A DNA stretch of 64,000 bases from Fimbriimonadaceae bacterium (lineage in GTDB: Bacteria; Armatimonadota; Fimbriimonadia; Fimbriimonadales; Fimbriimonadaceae). Where the stretch lies: positions 2,288,218 to 2,352,217 of the forward strand of contig CP075365.1 in the NCBI GenBank assembly GCA_019454125.1, written 5' to 3'. The translations under genes and the position numbers were made by a program. The notes beneath the pieces were generated by a model. That model searched no databases. It was given only the letters and a program-made list of their open reading frames with translations, and was not told the DNA's origin. Position 1 is the stretch's first letter; the number at the start of each line of letters is the position of its first letter. This document shows, one piece after another, positions 10,388 to 19,604 of the stretch.

Positions 10388-10645
10388 ATGAAACGGGAAA
10401 TCCCGCCCGCAACGATCATCGCAGTCATCGTCCTCGCGGTTGCCGCCTTAGGAGCTGCCTGGTTCTTTTCCGGCAACTCGGGGCAGATGTCGGCTCAAGA
10501 ACTCGACCTGGCGAAGGAACAAGGCCGGCTCAGGCAGGAAAGGGAAGCAGCGGCGGCGCGAGGAGAGCTCGGGCTTGGCTCCGGTGGAGCCGAGTCCGAG
10601 GCGCGCGCCCGGCAAAGCGCGCAGTCAGAAACCGGGGGACAATAA
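10388..10645 (+). CDS. Small single-span membrane protein of unknown function
   Basis: An 85-residue product beginning one base after the prepilin stop. Residues 8-28 form one hydrophobic helix (ATIIAVIVLAVAALGAAWFF). The rest is hydrophilic, rich in Ala, Glu, Arg and Gln, and likely a short helix or disordered tail (AQELDLAKEQGRLRQEREAAAARGE spans about 36-60; only the composition matters). No family is recognised. The position between a prepilin and the binding-protein/permease fusion, with nearly no gap, says it is co-translated with them and may anchor or guide one of them. The downstream start is 27 bp away. Confidence 0.75.
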   Translation: MKREIPPATIIAVIVLAVAALGAAWFFSGNSGQMSAQELDLAKEQGRLRQEREAAAARGELGLGSGGAESEARARQSAQSETGGQ

Positions 10646-10672
10646 GCGGCCTTCGTGAGAAACGGGAGTGCA

Positions 10673-13099
10673 ATGGGATCCCGACTAGCCAGGGCGCTCT
10701 GCACCCTGGCTATCGTGCAGTCGGCCCTTGTCGCATTTGCCGAGGAGCGGCAGATCGTCACCGTCTGGGGACTCAGTGCCGGTCCCGACGCGAAAGGGGC
10801 GGAAGCCGTCGTCCGCGAGTTCGAGAAGCGGAACCCTGACCTCAAAGTCCGGGCCTTGCGCATGGGCGCGGGCGAGATGAACCCCCAAAAACTGATGACA
10901 TCCATCGTCGGCAACGCCCCGCCCGACGTCATCTATCAAGACCGGTTCAGCCTTAGCGATTGGGCGAGCCGCGGCGCCTTCCGACCGCTCGACGACCTGA
11001 TGGCCCGCGACAAGGCAAACCCCCTGAACCCGCGGCCCGAGCAATACTTCCCCGCCGCCTGGGCAGAGACGCAGTACGAGGGCAAGACCTACGCCATCCC
11101 CAGCGGGTCGGACACGCGCGTCCTCTATTGGAACCGCCGAATCTTCCGCCAAAACGCGGACGCCCTCCGCGCGGCCGGGCTCGACCCGGGCCGACCGCCC
11201 CGAACCTGGAGCGAGACCCTGCAGTACAGCAAGGTCTTGACTAAGCGCGACGCGAACGGGCAGATCGTCGCCGCTGGCTTCATCCCCAACTACGGCAACT
11301 CCTGGCTCTACCTCTTCGCCTTTCAGAACGACGCCCAATTCATGAGCGCCGACGGGCGCACCTGCACCCTCGACACCCCCGCCGCGCGGGAGGCCGTCGA
11401 ATTCATGGTCAAAGGGTACGACCTGCTCGGCGGCTATGACAACGCCCAGAAGTTTAGCAGCGGTTTCCTCGGCAACGAGAACGACCCCTTCGTGATCGGC
11501 AAAGTCGCGATGAAGGTCGACGGAGACTGGATCCTCTCGAACCTGAGCCGCTATGCGCCGGACCTGGATTTCGGCGTCGCCCCGCCTCCGGTGCCGGACG
11601 ACCGCTTCGCCCGCCGGGGCCGCTTCAAGGATGACAAGGACCTGTTCATCACCTGGATGGGCGGCTTTAGCTACGGTGTCCCCGTCGGCGCGAAGAACGT
11701 CGAAGGGGCGTGGCGCTACATCAAGTTCGCGGCCAGCGCCGAAGGACGGCTGATCGAGGTCCGCGCCCAAGCCGATTGGGACAAGCTGCGCGGCCGCGAG
11801 TTCATCCAGCGCGTCCAAGCCCACCGCGAGGCGAACGAGGAGATCCTCCGGCAGTACGCCCCCAAGCAGCCCAACTATGCCGACGCCGTCAGCCTTCACG
11901 TGGCGATCGGCGAAGTCGGCCGGATCCGCCCGCCGACCGTGGTCGGCCAGGTCCTGTGGGACGAACACATCAAGGCGTTCGAGGCGGCCTGCCGCCATGA
12001 ATTGCCCCCCGACCGCGCGCTCAAACGAGGGCAGTCCGTGGTCCAGCGAGAGCTCGACGCCCACTATCGCTATTTCTCCCTGCCCCAGTTCGACATGCGC
12101 GTCCCCTTGGGCATCGGGGCCACCGCGTTCCTGGCCCTGGTCGCCGGATTCGTCGTCTGGATCCGGCGGCAAAAGCTCGGCCGGCTCGCCCGAGAGGAGA
12201 CGAAGTGGGCCTACATCCTGCTTTCGCCCTGGTTACTTGGATTTTTCATCTTCACAGCAGGGCCGATGCTCGCCTCCCTGGCCTTCAGCATGACCCAGTA
12301 CAACGTGCTGAGCGACCCGAAGTGGGTCGGCGCCGAGAACTACGTGGCTCTGTTCACAAGCGAGCGAGAGAACCTGGTCAAAGCGTTCGGCAACGTCTTT
12401 TATCTTGCCGGGATCGGGGTGCCGCTGGGAATCGTCTCCGGGTTGCTCATCGCGCTCCTGCTCAATACAAGCGTTCGCGGCATAAACACGTACCGCACCA
12501 TCTTCTACCTCCCTTCGATCGTCCCGGTCGTGGCGGGCGCAGTGCTTTGGTCGTGGGTGCTGACCCCGGACCCCAGCAAGGGCCTCGTCAACGCCGCGTG
12601 GCTCCACACGGTCACGGAGTGGCTCGGCGTGTCCCCGCCCGGCTGGCTCACCGTCGCGGACTGGGCGAAGCCCGCGCTGATCACCATGGGCGTCTGGGGC
12701 GCAGGGGGCGGCATGATCCTCTGGCTGGCCGGCCTCAAAGGGGTGCCGAAGACCCTCTATGAAGCCGCAAGCCTCGACGGTGCGAACCCCGTCACCCAGT
12801 TCTTCAGCGTCACCCTGCCGATGCTGAGCCCGATCGTCTTCTTCAACGTCGTCACCGGGCTCATCAACTCGATGCAGGAGTTCGACCGCGTCTGGGTGCT
12901 GCGCGGCAACACGGGAAGCTCCGGCCCGTCCGACTCGCTCCTCGTGCCCGTCGTGCACCTCTTCGTGAACGGGTTCACGTATTTCAAGCTCGGCTTCGCC
13001 TCGGCCCTCGCCTGGCTGATCTTCGCCGTCATCCTGACCCTGACGCTCGTCCAGATGCGGCTCCGCAAGCGCTGGGTCTTCGCGGAGGGCGACCGGTGA
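10673..13099 (+). CDS. Fusion of sugar-binding protein and MalF-type ABC permease
   Basis: One 808-residue protein holds two importer subunits normally made separately. Residues 1-23 are a signal or anchor segment, about 25-460 a family 1 extracellular solute-binding protein (TVWGLSAGPDAKG, PPDVIYQDRFSLSDW, YAIPSGSDTRVLYWNRR), then a membrane helix near 475-495. From about 505 a MalF-type permease follows (YILLSPWLLGFFIFTAGPML) with the EAA motif EAASLDGANP near 695 that contacts the ATPase. ATG 10673 is chosen for its GGGAG site; a GTG 18 bases upstream is the alternative. Its stop overlaps the next permease. The import ATPase is not in the window and is probably shared. Confidence 0.9.
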   Translation: MGSRLARALCTLAIVQSALVAFAEERQIVTVWGLSAGPDAKGAEAVVREFEKRNPDLKVRALRMGAGEMNPQKLMTSIVGNAPPDVIYQDRFSLSDWASRGAFRPLDDLMARDKANPLNPRPEQYFPAAWAETQYEGKTYAIPSGSDTRVLYWNRRIFRQNADALRAAGLDPGRPPRTWSETLQYSKVLTKRDANGQIVAAGFIPNYGNSWLYLFAFQNDAQFMSADGRTCTLDTPAAREAVEFMVKGYDLLGGYDNAQKFSSGFLGNENDPFVIGKVAMKVDGDWILSNLSRYAPDLDFGVAPPPVPDDRFARRGRFKDDKDLFITWMGGFSYGVPVGAKNVEGAWRYIKFAASAEGRLIEVRAQADWDKLRGREFIQRVQAHREANEEILRQYAPKQPNYADAVSLHVAIGEVGRIRPPTVVGQVLWDEHIKAFEAACRHELPPDRALKRGQSVVQRELDAHYRYFSLPQFDMRVPLGIGATAFLALVAGFVVWIRRQKLGRLAREETKWAYILLSPWLLGFFIFTAGPMLASLAFSMTQYNVLSDPKWVGAENYVALFTSERENLVKAFGNVFYLAGIGVPLGIVSGLLIALLLNTSVRGINTYRTIFYLPSIVPVVAGAVLWSWVLTPDPSKGLVNAAWLHTVTEWLGVSPPGWLTVADWAKPALITMGVWGAGGGMILWLAGLKGVPKTLYEAASLDGANPVTQFFSVTLPMLSPIVFFNVVTGLINSMQEFDRVWVLRGNTGSSGPSDSLLVPVVHLFVNGFTYFKLGFASALAWLIFAVILTLTLVQMRLRKRWVFAEGDR

Positions 13100-14814
13100 A
13101 CGCGGCCCTGGCCTATGCCGTCTCCACCCTCAGCTTTTGGGGCGGTTCTGCCCTAGCGCTCGGCGGGGTGTTCTTCGCCTTCCAGGGGTTGACGGCCGCG
13201 CCCGGCCAAGACCGCGCCGCCTCGGTCCGGCGCTTGGCATGGGCGTTGGCGCTTGGCGCGCTGGCCCTGCTCTTCTCCGCCTCGCTCACGCCGAGCAAGG
13301 GGCTGGCCGTCCCCGTCGTCTGGCCTGTGCTTCCGCTCCCGGGATGGCTGGCGGTCGCCGCGGGCGCGGTCGCCCTGGGCACCTTTCTCAGCGGCCTCGT
13401 CGAGATCAGGGAGCGCCGGCGCAGCCGCTGGGTCCAGGCCCTCGTCTGGGCGGTCGCAGCCGTCCTGTGCGGCGCGTGGGCGAAGGCGCAGGGAGGGCCC
13501 TTCGAGCTGCTCACGGGGAGGGTGTCGCTCAGCCCGGTCGCGGCCCTCGCCCTTGGCCTGCTCGCGGTCGGGGCGGTCGCGGCCATGGTCGCCACCGCGC
13601 GCTCCGCAAATGTGCGCCAGAAACTGGGCAGACTCGCCGTCACCGCGGTCCTCTGGGTGGGCTGCTTCGTCTTCGGCGTGCCGTTCCTGTGGCTCCTGGT
13701 CACGAGCTTTAAGGAAGACCGCGACATGGCCTCGCCGAACGGCGTGGTGTGGGTGCCGCGCGTCCAGCAGACGGTGCCGCACCTCACCCCCGACCAGCCC
13801 TACTATGCCGCCACCTACGACGGCCGCCCCGTCGAGGCGAACCTGGAGACCAAGCGCGCGGACGGCACCCTGGTGCTGAGCATCGCCCGCCCCGTCGGCC
13901 TCGGCGGTTTCACCTTCGAAGCGAAGGAAGGAGAAGTCAAGCTCATCCCGCGCGAACTCCCGATGGTCACGGGCAACGCGGACGGGGTGGACTTCAAGGC
14001 GATGGTCACGCGCGAACTCTCCGACGGGCGGCGCGAAGTCGAGTTCCTGGAGCCGCAGGCGCTCAAGGGGCAGACCCGCACCTTCAGCCCCACAGAGATC
14101 GAGCCATACCGCCCCGTCAGCCTCCGCTGGCGGAACTATGTGGAGGCGCTCGAGTTCTTGCCCGCCGAGACGCAGATGGGGCTGGTCTACCTGCGCAACA
14201 CCCTTTTCCTGGTGGTGATGAACGTGATCGGCACGGTCGCCAGCTGCTCGCTGGTCGCCTACGCCTTCGCCCGGCTCCGCTTCCCCGGCAGGGAGACCCT
14301 TTTCAAGGTGCTCCTGAGCACGATGATGCTGCCCGCCGCCGTCACCATCCTGCCCCAGTTCCTCATCTTCAAGAACCTCGGCTGGGTGAACACGCTCAAC
14401 CCGCTCTGGGTGCCCGCGTTCTTCACCACCCCGTTCACAGTTTTTATGCTTCGCGAGTTTTTCCTCCAAATCCCTTATGAATTGGAGGACGCAGCAAAAG
14501 TGGACGGTTCAAGCTACCTTTGCACGTTTTGGTCGGTGATGGTCCCCCAGATAAAGCCGGCCATCGTCGTCGTCGTCATCTGGACATTCATTGGGACTTG
14601 GAACAATTTTATGGGGCCGCTCATTTACGTCAATACCCCCGAACTGATTCCGGTAGCCTATGCCGTCCAGATGTTCAACGGGGAGCGTAACGGTGAACCT
14701 GGGCTGCTGATGGCTTTCGTGACGATGGCGATGATGCCGGTGCTCGCACTTTTCGCGTTCGCCCAGCGATACTTCATCGAAGGCGTTTCCCTGAGCGGTT
14801 TGGGCGGACGATAA
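13096..14814 (+). CDS. MalG-type sugar ABC permease with extra N-terminal and periplasmic modules
   Basis: A 572-residue second permease, GTG start overlapping the previous stop by 4 bp. Normal MalG proteins have about 280-300 residues. Here roughly 180 extra N-terminal residues form about five additional hydrophobic helices. After the first true MalG helix (VGCFVFGVPFLWLLVTSFK, near 200) there is an inserted soluble segment of about 130 residues (about 220-350) rich in beta-type sequence. The core follows from YLRNTLFLVVMNVIGTVAS with the EAA motif ELEDAAKVDGSSY near 475. It pairs with the MalF half of the upstream fusion. The insert probably faces the periplasm and may dock the fused binding domain. 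GC content falls from about 14440 onwards. Confidence 0.9.
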   Translation: MNAALAYAVSTLSFWGGSALALGGVFFAFQGLTAAPGQDRAASVRRLAWALALGALALLFSASLTPSKGLAVPVVWPVLPLPGWLAVAAGAVALGTFLSGLVEIRERRRSRWVQALVWAVAAVLCGAWAKAQGGPFELLTGRVSLSPVAALALGLLAVGAVAAMVATARSANVRQKLGRLAVTAVLWVGCFVFGVPFLWLLVTSFKEDRDMASPNGVVWVPRVQQTVPHLTPDQPYYAATYDGRPVEANLETKRADGTLVLSIARPVGLGGFTFEAKEGEVKLIPRELPMVTGNADGVDFKAMVTRELSDGRREVEFLEPQALKGQTRTFSPTEIEPYRPVSLRWRNYVEALEFLPAETQMGLVYLRNTLFLVVMNVIGTVASCSLVAYAFARLRFPGRETLFKVLLSTMMLPAAVTILPQFLIFKNLGWVNTLNPLWVPAFFTTPFTVFMLREFFLQIPYELEDAAKVDGSSYLCTFWSVMVPQIKPAIVVVVIWTFIGTWNNFMGPLIYVNTPELIPVAYAVQMFNGERNGEPGLLMAFVTMAMMPVLALFAFAQRYFIEGVSLSGLGGR

Positions 14815-14909
14815 AGCAAGAAGCGAGTTTGCCATGGGTCGGTAATTCTCGCGTCATTAGACCTAACGACCTTGGCAAAACAACTCAGCCTCAAGGCAAA
14901 ATCATAACA

Positions 14910-17810
14910 ATGCTTCTACCATGGAGGGTCGAGATGCTTGGCGGGTTGCGCGCCAAGCAGAACGACCACGTCGTTTCCCGGTTCCAAACTCAAAAAACGG
15001 GGGCCTTGTTCGCAAGGCTTTGCTTGAGCAAGGACAGGTCGCTGCCCCGAGACCAGGTCGCCAACCTGATTTGGCCCACCGGGGAGCCCGCCGCAATCCG
15101 CAACCGCCTGAACCAGGCCGTCTCGTCGCTCCGCCGGCAGCTCGAACACCCCGGAATGGAGGGGCAGCGAGTTTTCGTCAGTGACCACCACCACCTCGGC
15201 CTGAACCCTCAGATCTTCTCGACCGACGTCGAAGAGTTCGAGAACGCCGTCAAGAGCGCGGCCCTCGCGTCTTCGTTCAACGAGCGCGTCACAAACCTAG
15301 AATTCGCGGCCGAGGTCTATAAAGGCGAGTTCCTCGCCGGCTTCAACGAATCGTGGGTGGAAGGGGAACGGCGACGGCTCGCCGACGTCTATGTCCAAGT
15401 CCTCCGCGACCTGAGCGATGCCTACCTGGAGATGGGGCGCCCCGCGATGGCCGCCGACTGGGCCAACAAACTCGCCCGGATCAACGCGAAAGACGCAGTG
15501 GCCAAACGCGTCCTGCAAGCCGTCCGCGACGGCGGCTCGCAGCCGACCGAGGCCCGCTTCACGAACGCCCCGGAGACCTCCAACGGTTCTGTACCGGCCC
15601 TTTCGCCCAGCCCGCTCAGCTGCCTGATCCCGGCAAAGCCGAACCAGATCATCGGACGCGACGTCGAAATGGCCCGCTTGTCCGCGCTCATGGCGGAAGG
15701 CGGACCCCGCCTCGTCACGATCGTGGGCATCGGGGGCATCGGCAAGACGCGCCTCGCGCTCGAAGCCATGCACGGCTTGTGCGAGCTCTCGTGCTGCGCC
15801 TGCGCCTCGGCCAGCTACCAGCCCGGCTCCGGCAAGGGCGAACTCGTACGGTCCGTCCTCAACGCGGGGCTGAGTAACTTCGACGCCGCGAACCGGACGG
15901 TCGAGAGGCTCCAGCGAGAGTCGATGGACATGGGCGGCCTTGTGATCATGCTGGACGTGCTCGGCACGCTCGGGCCGGAGGAGGTCGACGAGCTGGTCGA
16001 ATTCATGGAGGCGACTCCCAACGTTCGCTTCCTGGTTACAAATAGACGCCCGCTCTACCTGCCGCAAGAGAGCGTCGTCCCCCTCGGCCCGCTCCGCGTC
16101 CCCGACCGCAGCGACGGCCCGTTCGAAGACGTCAAGTCCAACCCCAGCGTGGCCCTCTTCACCCAGCGCGCCTCCGCCATCAAGCCCGATTTCGGCGCGA
16201 CGCGCCGGACCTCCGAGCAACTCGGCGAGCTGGCCCAGCGCCTCGAAGGCTATCCCATGGCCCTGGAGCTTGCGGCGGCTTGGATCCGCAGCCTCACGGT
16301 GCAACAGATGCTGGAGAGCCTGGACGAGACCGACGAACTCCTCCAGAGCCGACGGCGCGACGTCCGCGCCCGGCACCGCTCCGTCCACGACGTGGTCTCT
16401 GAGAGCCTCCAACTTGTCGAGGAGGCGGACCGCAAGGCGCTCGCGAAAGTGCGAGTCTTCCGCGGCGGCTGGACCCACGAGGCCCTCGACGCGGTGGAGC
16501 CTGACGGCAACGCCCTGCAGTCCCTGCAGACCCTCGTGGACCACGGCCTCATCATCGAGCACACGCGCGACAACCGGCCTTCGCGGTTCACCGCCATGCA
16601 GACCGTGCTCAACTACGCGAGCCAGGACGGGGATGGTGCGTCGGAAGACGCTGCAAAGCGCCACGCCGAGTACTACCTCGCGTTCGCGGAAAGGAACACG
16701 CCGCTCTCCAAGAAGCTCGAACAGAGCACCTGGATCGCCCTATGCGCCGAGGATTGGGCGAACATGGCCGAGGCAGCCGACTGGTTCTTGGCGCACGACC
16801 GCTACGACGAGGCCCTCAGGCTCACGGTCGGCCTGGCAGACGTCTGGACCGAGGCGGACGGCCTTTCGAAGGTCCAGGCCTGGCTACGGTCTTGCCTGCA
16901 CGGCGTGCCCCAGGATTCGAAGCACTACCCCTGGGTCCAGGGCAGCCTTGGCCTGGCGGCTTGGTTCGATGGCGACGTGGCCGAAGCCGAGAGGCTGCTG
17001 GAGAAGGCGATCGCGGCGGCGCGGACCAATAAGGACGAAAACGTGCTGGCGCGGCTGCTCGTCTGGGCAAGCTATGTCACCCATTCTGAGCGCGACTTCG
17101 ATCGCGGCGCGGAATACCTGGACGAGGCCCAAAAGCTCGCGCAGAGCAACGGTCAGCGCCAACTGGAGCGCCTTATCTGGCGCCGCCGGGGCAACGACCT
17201 GGTGGAGACCGAGCAGTGGGAAGAGGCGGAAGCCGCTTATAAGCGCGTGATCGAGACAGCCGAGGAGGACAACGACGATGACGGTCGGACGGCCGCGCTG
17301 ACGAACCTTGGCGCGCTCGCCGGATGGCAGGAGAAGACGGAGCTCAGCCGGAACTTCCTGCGCCAGGCGATCCAGGTCGCTGACGATGCGGGCCTCTCGG
17401 TGAAGAAGCAGATCGCCCTGATCGTGCTCGGAAGGGTCGAGGCCGAGTACGGCAACCCAGAAGAGGCGATCCGGCTGATCCGCGCCGCCTGCGAGCGCAA
17501 ACCTTCGAAGGCCGAGGTCCTTGCCGACGCCTACGAGGTCTTCGCCCTCGCCGAGGAGAAGCTCGGCAATCCCGAGGCCGCCTCCATGATCATGGGGTAC
17601 CTCAAGGCGAAGGCGCCGCGATCGCGCAACAGGCAGCACGGTATCGGTGGCCGACAAATGGCGGCAGCCCGCGAACGACTCATCGAGCGGCTTGGCAAGA
17701 CCCGGTTCGACCAGTGCGTCGAATTCGGGAGCTACCTCACCGCGAACGACCTGATGCGGCAAAACGCCTTCGCCGCCGTCGGCGCGCGAGACCTCGTCTC
17801 GGTCGGCTGA
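14910..17810 (+). CDS. SARP/AfsR-like regulator: BTAD, NTPase and TPR domains
   Basis: A 966-residue signal-integrating regulator. Residues 1-95 resemble the winged-helix DNA-binding domain of SARP proteins (WRVEMLGGLRA, then LPRDQVANLIWP). About 100-240 is the bacterial activator domain (EVYKGEFLAGFNESW). About 255-600 is a STAND NTPase with P-loop GIGGIGKTRLA (K279) and a Walker-B-like LVIMLDVLG. About 630-930 is a run of TPR-like helices (WEEAEAAYKRVIETAEEDN). ATG 14910 is preferred because family members begin a few residues before the W/RVEMLGG strand; an upstream TTG is possible. It follows the permease by 95 bp on the same strand and precedes a hexosaminidase, so control of either is plausible. 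The ligand is unknown. Confidence 0.88.
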   Translation: MLLPWRVEMLGGLRAKQNDHVVSRFQTQKTGALFARLCLSKDRSLPRDQVANLIWPTGEPAAIRNRLNQAVSSLRRQLEHPGMEGQRVFVSDHHHLGLNPQIFSTDVEEFENAVKSAALASSFNERVTNLEFAAEVYKGEFLAGFNESWVEGERRRLADVYVQVLRDLSDAYLEMGRPAMAADWANKLARINAKDAVAKRVLQAVRDGGSQPTEARFTNAPETSNGSVPALSPSPLSCLIPAKPNQIIGRDVEMARLSALMAEGGPRLVTIVGIGGIGKTRLALEAMHGLCELSCCACASASYQPGSGKGELVRSVLNAGLSNFDAANRTVERLQRESMDMGGLVIMLDVLGTLGPEEVDELVEFMEATPNVRFLVTNRRPLYLPQESVVPLGPLRVPDRSDGPFEDVKSNPSVALFTQRASAIKPDFGATRRTSEQLGELAQRLEGYPMALELAAAWIRSLTVQQMLESLDETDELLQSRRRDVRARHRSVHDVVSESLQLVEEADRKALAKVRVFRGGWTHEALDAVEPDGNALQSLQTLVDHGLIIEHTRDNRPSRFTAMQTVLNYASQDGDGASEDAAKRHAEYYLAFAERNTPLSKKLEQSTWIALCAEDWANMAEAADWFLAHDRYDEALRLTVGLADVWTEADGLSKVQAWLRSCLHGVPQDSKHYPWVQGSLGLAAWFDGDVAEAERLLEKAIAAARTNKDENVLARLLVWASYVTHSERDFDRGAEYLDEAQKLAQSNGQRQLERLIWRRRGNDLVETEQWEEAEAAYKRVIETAEEDNDDDGRTAALTNLGALAGWQEKTELSRNFLRQAIQVADDAGLSVKKQIALIVLGRVEAEYGNPEEAIRLIRAACERKPSKAEVLADAYEVFALAEEKLGNPEAASMIMGYLKAKAPRSRNRQHGIGGRQMAAARERLIERLGKTRFDQCVEFGSYLTANDLMRQNAFAAVGARDLVSVG

Positions 17811-17825
17811 CGACTAGGCCGGTTT

Positions 17826-17860
17826 GGCTGCCCGGTTGACTTCAACGTCGCCGGGCGGCC
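17826..17860 (+). terminator. GC-rich hairpin between regulator and hexosaminidase
   Basis: GGCTGCCCGG and CCGGGCGGCC form a 10-bp stem with one mismatch and a 15-base loop in the 90-bp gap. There is no U-tract, so intrinsic termination is uncertain; an mRNA-stabilising or Rho-linked hairpin is equally possible. Confidence 0.25.
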
Positions 17861-17900
17861 AGACTGGTTCGGACCCGCCCCTTCGGAGCCCTAAGCACGG

Positions 17901-19595
17901 ATGCTTGCCGCAGTTACCGCCCTTGCCCTTGCCATGCCGGCGATCATCCCCGTGCCCCTGAGCGTGACCCCCGAAGCGGGGGCCTTCACGTTCGACGAGG
18001 CGACCAAGATCGTCGCCCACGGCGACCTCGACCCCATCGCCGACCGCTTGCGCGAGTCCCTCTCGCCAGCCACAGACTTCCCGCTCAAGGCCGCGAGCTC
18101 CGCGACGAAAAACGCGGTCGTCATCTCATACAACCCGAAGCTGACGTGGCTCTCGGACGAGGGGTACCGCCTCAGCGTGACCCCGGACCTCATCGAGATC
18201 CAGGCGAAGTCGGCGGCGGGCGCGTTCTACGGCGTCCAGTCGCTGCGCCAGATGTTGCCGAGCGACACCTTCCGGAGTGCTCCGATCGGGAAGGGCCCCT
18301 GGAAAGTGCCATGCGTGCGCATCGAGGACGAGCCCCGGTTCAAATGGAGGGGCGTGATGCTCGACCCCGTCCGCCACTTCCTGCCCAAGGACTGGATCCT
18401 CAAGTTCATCGACCTGATCGCCTTGCACAAGCTGAACACCCTGCACCTGCACCTGACGGACGACCAGGGGTGGCGCATGGAGATCAAGCGCTATCCTCGG
18501 CTCACCGTGGTCGGTGGTTGGAGGCGGGAGACGGTGGTGGCGCGGAACACGCCCGTCTACGACGGCAAGCCCCACGGCGGCTTCTACACCCAGGAAGACC
18601 TCCGCGAAATCGTGGCGTATGCCAAGCAGCGCTTCGTGACCGTCGTCCCCGAGATCGAAATGCCGGGGCACGCGTCAGCAGCCATAGCAGCGTATCCGTC
18701 CCTCGGCAATATCGACACGCGGCTGGAAGTCAAGCGCGAATGGGGCGTCTCCGAGAACATTTTCAACGTCGAGGACTCGACCATCGAGTTCCTCCAGGGC
18801 GTGCTGGAAGAGGTGGTCGCGGTCTTCCCCAGCGAGTTCATCCATATCGGCGGCGACGAGGCGCCGAAGGCGCAATGGAAGGCGAGCCCAGCGGCGCAGT
18901 CCAAGATGCGAGCGCTCGGCCTGAAGGACGAGGACGCGCTCCAAAGCTGGTTCATCGGACAGATGAACACGTGGCTCACCGCACGGGGCCGGCGCCTGAT
19001 CGGTTGGGACGAAATCGCCGAAGGCGGCCTTCCCCCGGGCGTGACCGTGATGGCGTGGCGCGGAATTCCCAAGGGCGTCGCCGCCGCCAAGGCCGGCCAC
19101 GACGTCGTGATGGCCCCGACCAGCCACACCTATTTCGACTACTACCAAGCGGAGCCCTCTTCGGGAGAGCCGCTCGCCATCGGCGGGTTCACCTCGCTGG
19201 CCAAGTCATACGAAATGGAACCCGTTCCGCGCGAGCTGACCAAGGCGCAAGGTAAGCGGGTCCTCGGCGTCCAGGCCCAACTCTGGTCTGAATACATGGT
19301 GAGCCCGAGCCACGTGGAGTACATGGCGTTCCCGCGCCTTTGCTCGCTGGCCGAGGTGGCCTGGTCCGACCCCAGTCGCCGGAACTTCGACGACTTCTTG
19401 GAGCGGCTGAACCACAACCTGCCGCGCCTCGCCGCGCTTAGCGTGAACTACCGCCCGCTGGAAGGGCTCCCCCACCCCTTCGACGATTTCGCTTTTGACC
19501 ATGGCCCCAGGGCCGCGGCCCCCGGGGCGGTGCCGGTCCCTCCGCGCGCCAAACCGCGAGGACCCTCTCGCGACACGAAGCCCAGAAAAACGTAG
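17901..19595 (+). CDS. Secreted beta-N-acetylhexosaminidase (GH20)
   Basis: A 564-residue GH20 enzyme that removes terminal N-acetylhexosamine from chitin-type, glycan or peptidoglycan fragments. Residues 1-14 look like a short signal peptide (LAAVTALALAMPA). About 15-130 is the GH20b domain; the barrel starts at RIEDEPRFKWRGVMLD. The catalytic pair is D319-E320 in HIGGDEAPK, the substrate-assisted mechanism hallmark. Other conserved blocks are HLHLTDDQGWR and PEIEMPGHASAA. The C-terminal tail after about 535 is Pro/Arg/Lys-rich. It sits behind the SARP-type regulator on the same strand, separated by a 90-bp gap with a GC hairpin, and just ahead of the DNA repair operon, which begins 9 bp downstream. 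Confidence 0.93.
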   Translation: MLAAVTALALAMPAIIPVPLSVTPEAGAFTFDEATKIVAHGDLDPIADRLRESLSPATDFPLKAASSATKNAVVISYNPKLTWLSDEGYRLSVTPDLIEIQAKSAAGAFYGVQSLRQMLPSDTFRSAPIGKGPWKVPCVRIEDEPRFKWRGVMLDPVRHFLPKDWILKFIDLIALHKLNTLHLHLTDDQGWRMEIKRYPRLTVVGGWRRETVVARNTPVYDGKPHGGFYTQEDLREIVAYAKQRFVTVVPEIEMPGHASAAIAAYPSLGNIDTRLEVKREWGVSENIFNVEDSTIEFLQGVLEEVVAVFPSEFIHIGGDEAPKAQWKASPAAQSKMRALGLKDEDALQSWFIGQMNTWLTARGRRLIGWDEIAEGGLPPGVTVMAWRGIPKGVAAAKAGHDVVMAPTSHTYFDYYQAEPSSGEPLAIGGFTSLAKSYEMEPVPRELTKAQGKRVLGVQAQLWSEYMVSPSHVEYMAFPRLCSLAEVAWSDPSRRNFDDFLERLNHNLPRLAALSVNYRPLEGLPHPFDDFAFDHGPRAAAPGAVPVPPRAKPRGPSRDTKPRKT

Positions 19596-19604
19596 ACATT
19601 CATA

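Noticed and set aside
10685-12172. 495-codon minus-strand frame opposite the binding-protein domain
   Set aside because: No domain signatures, and the plus-strand frame encodes a full binding protein and permease with signal peptide and EAA motif.
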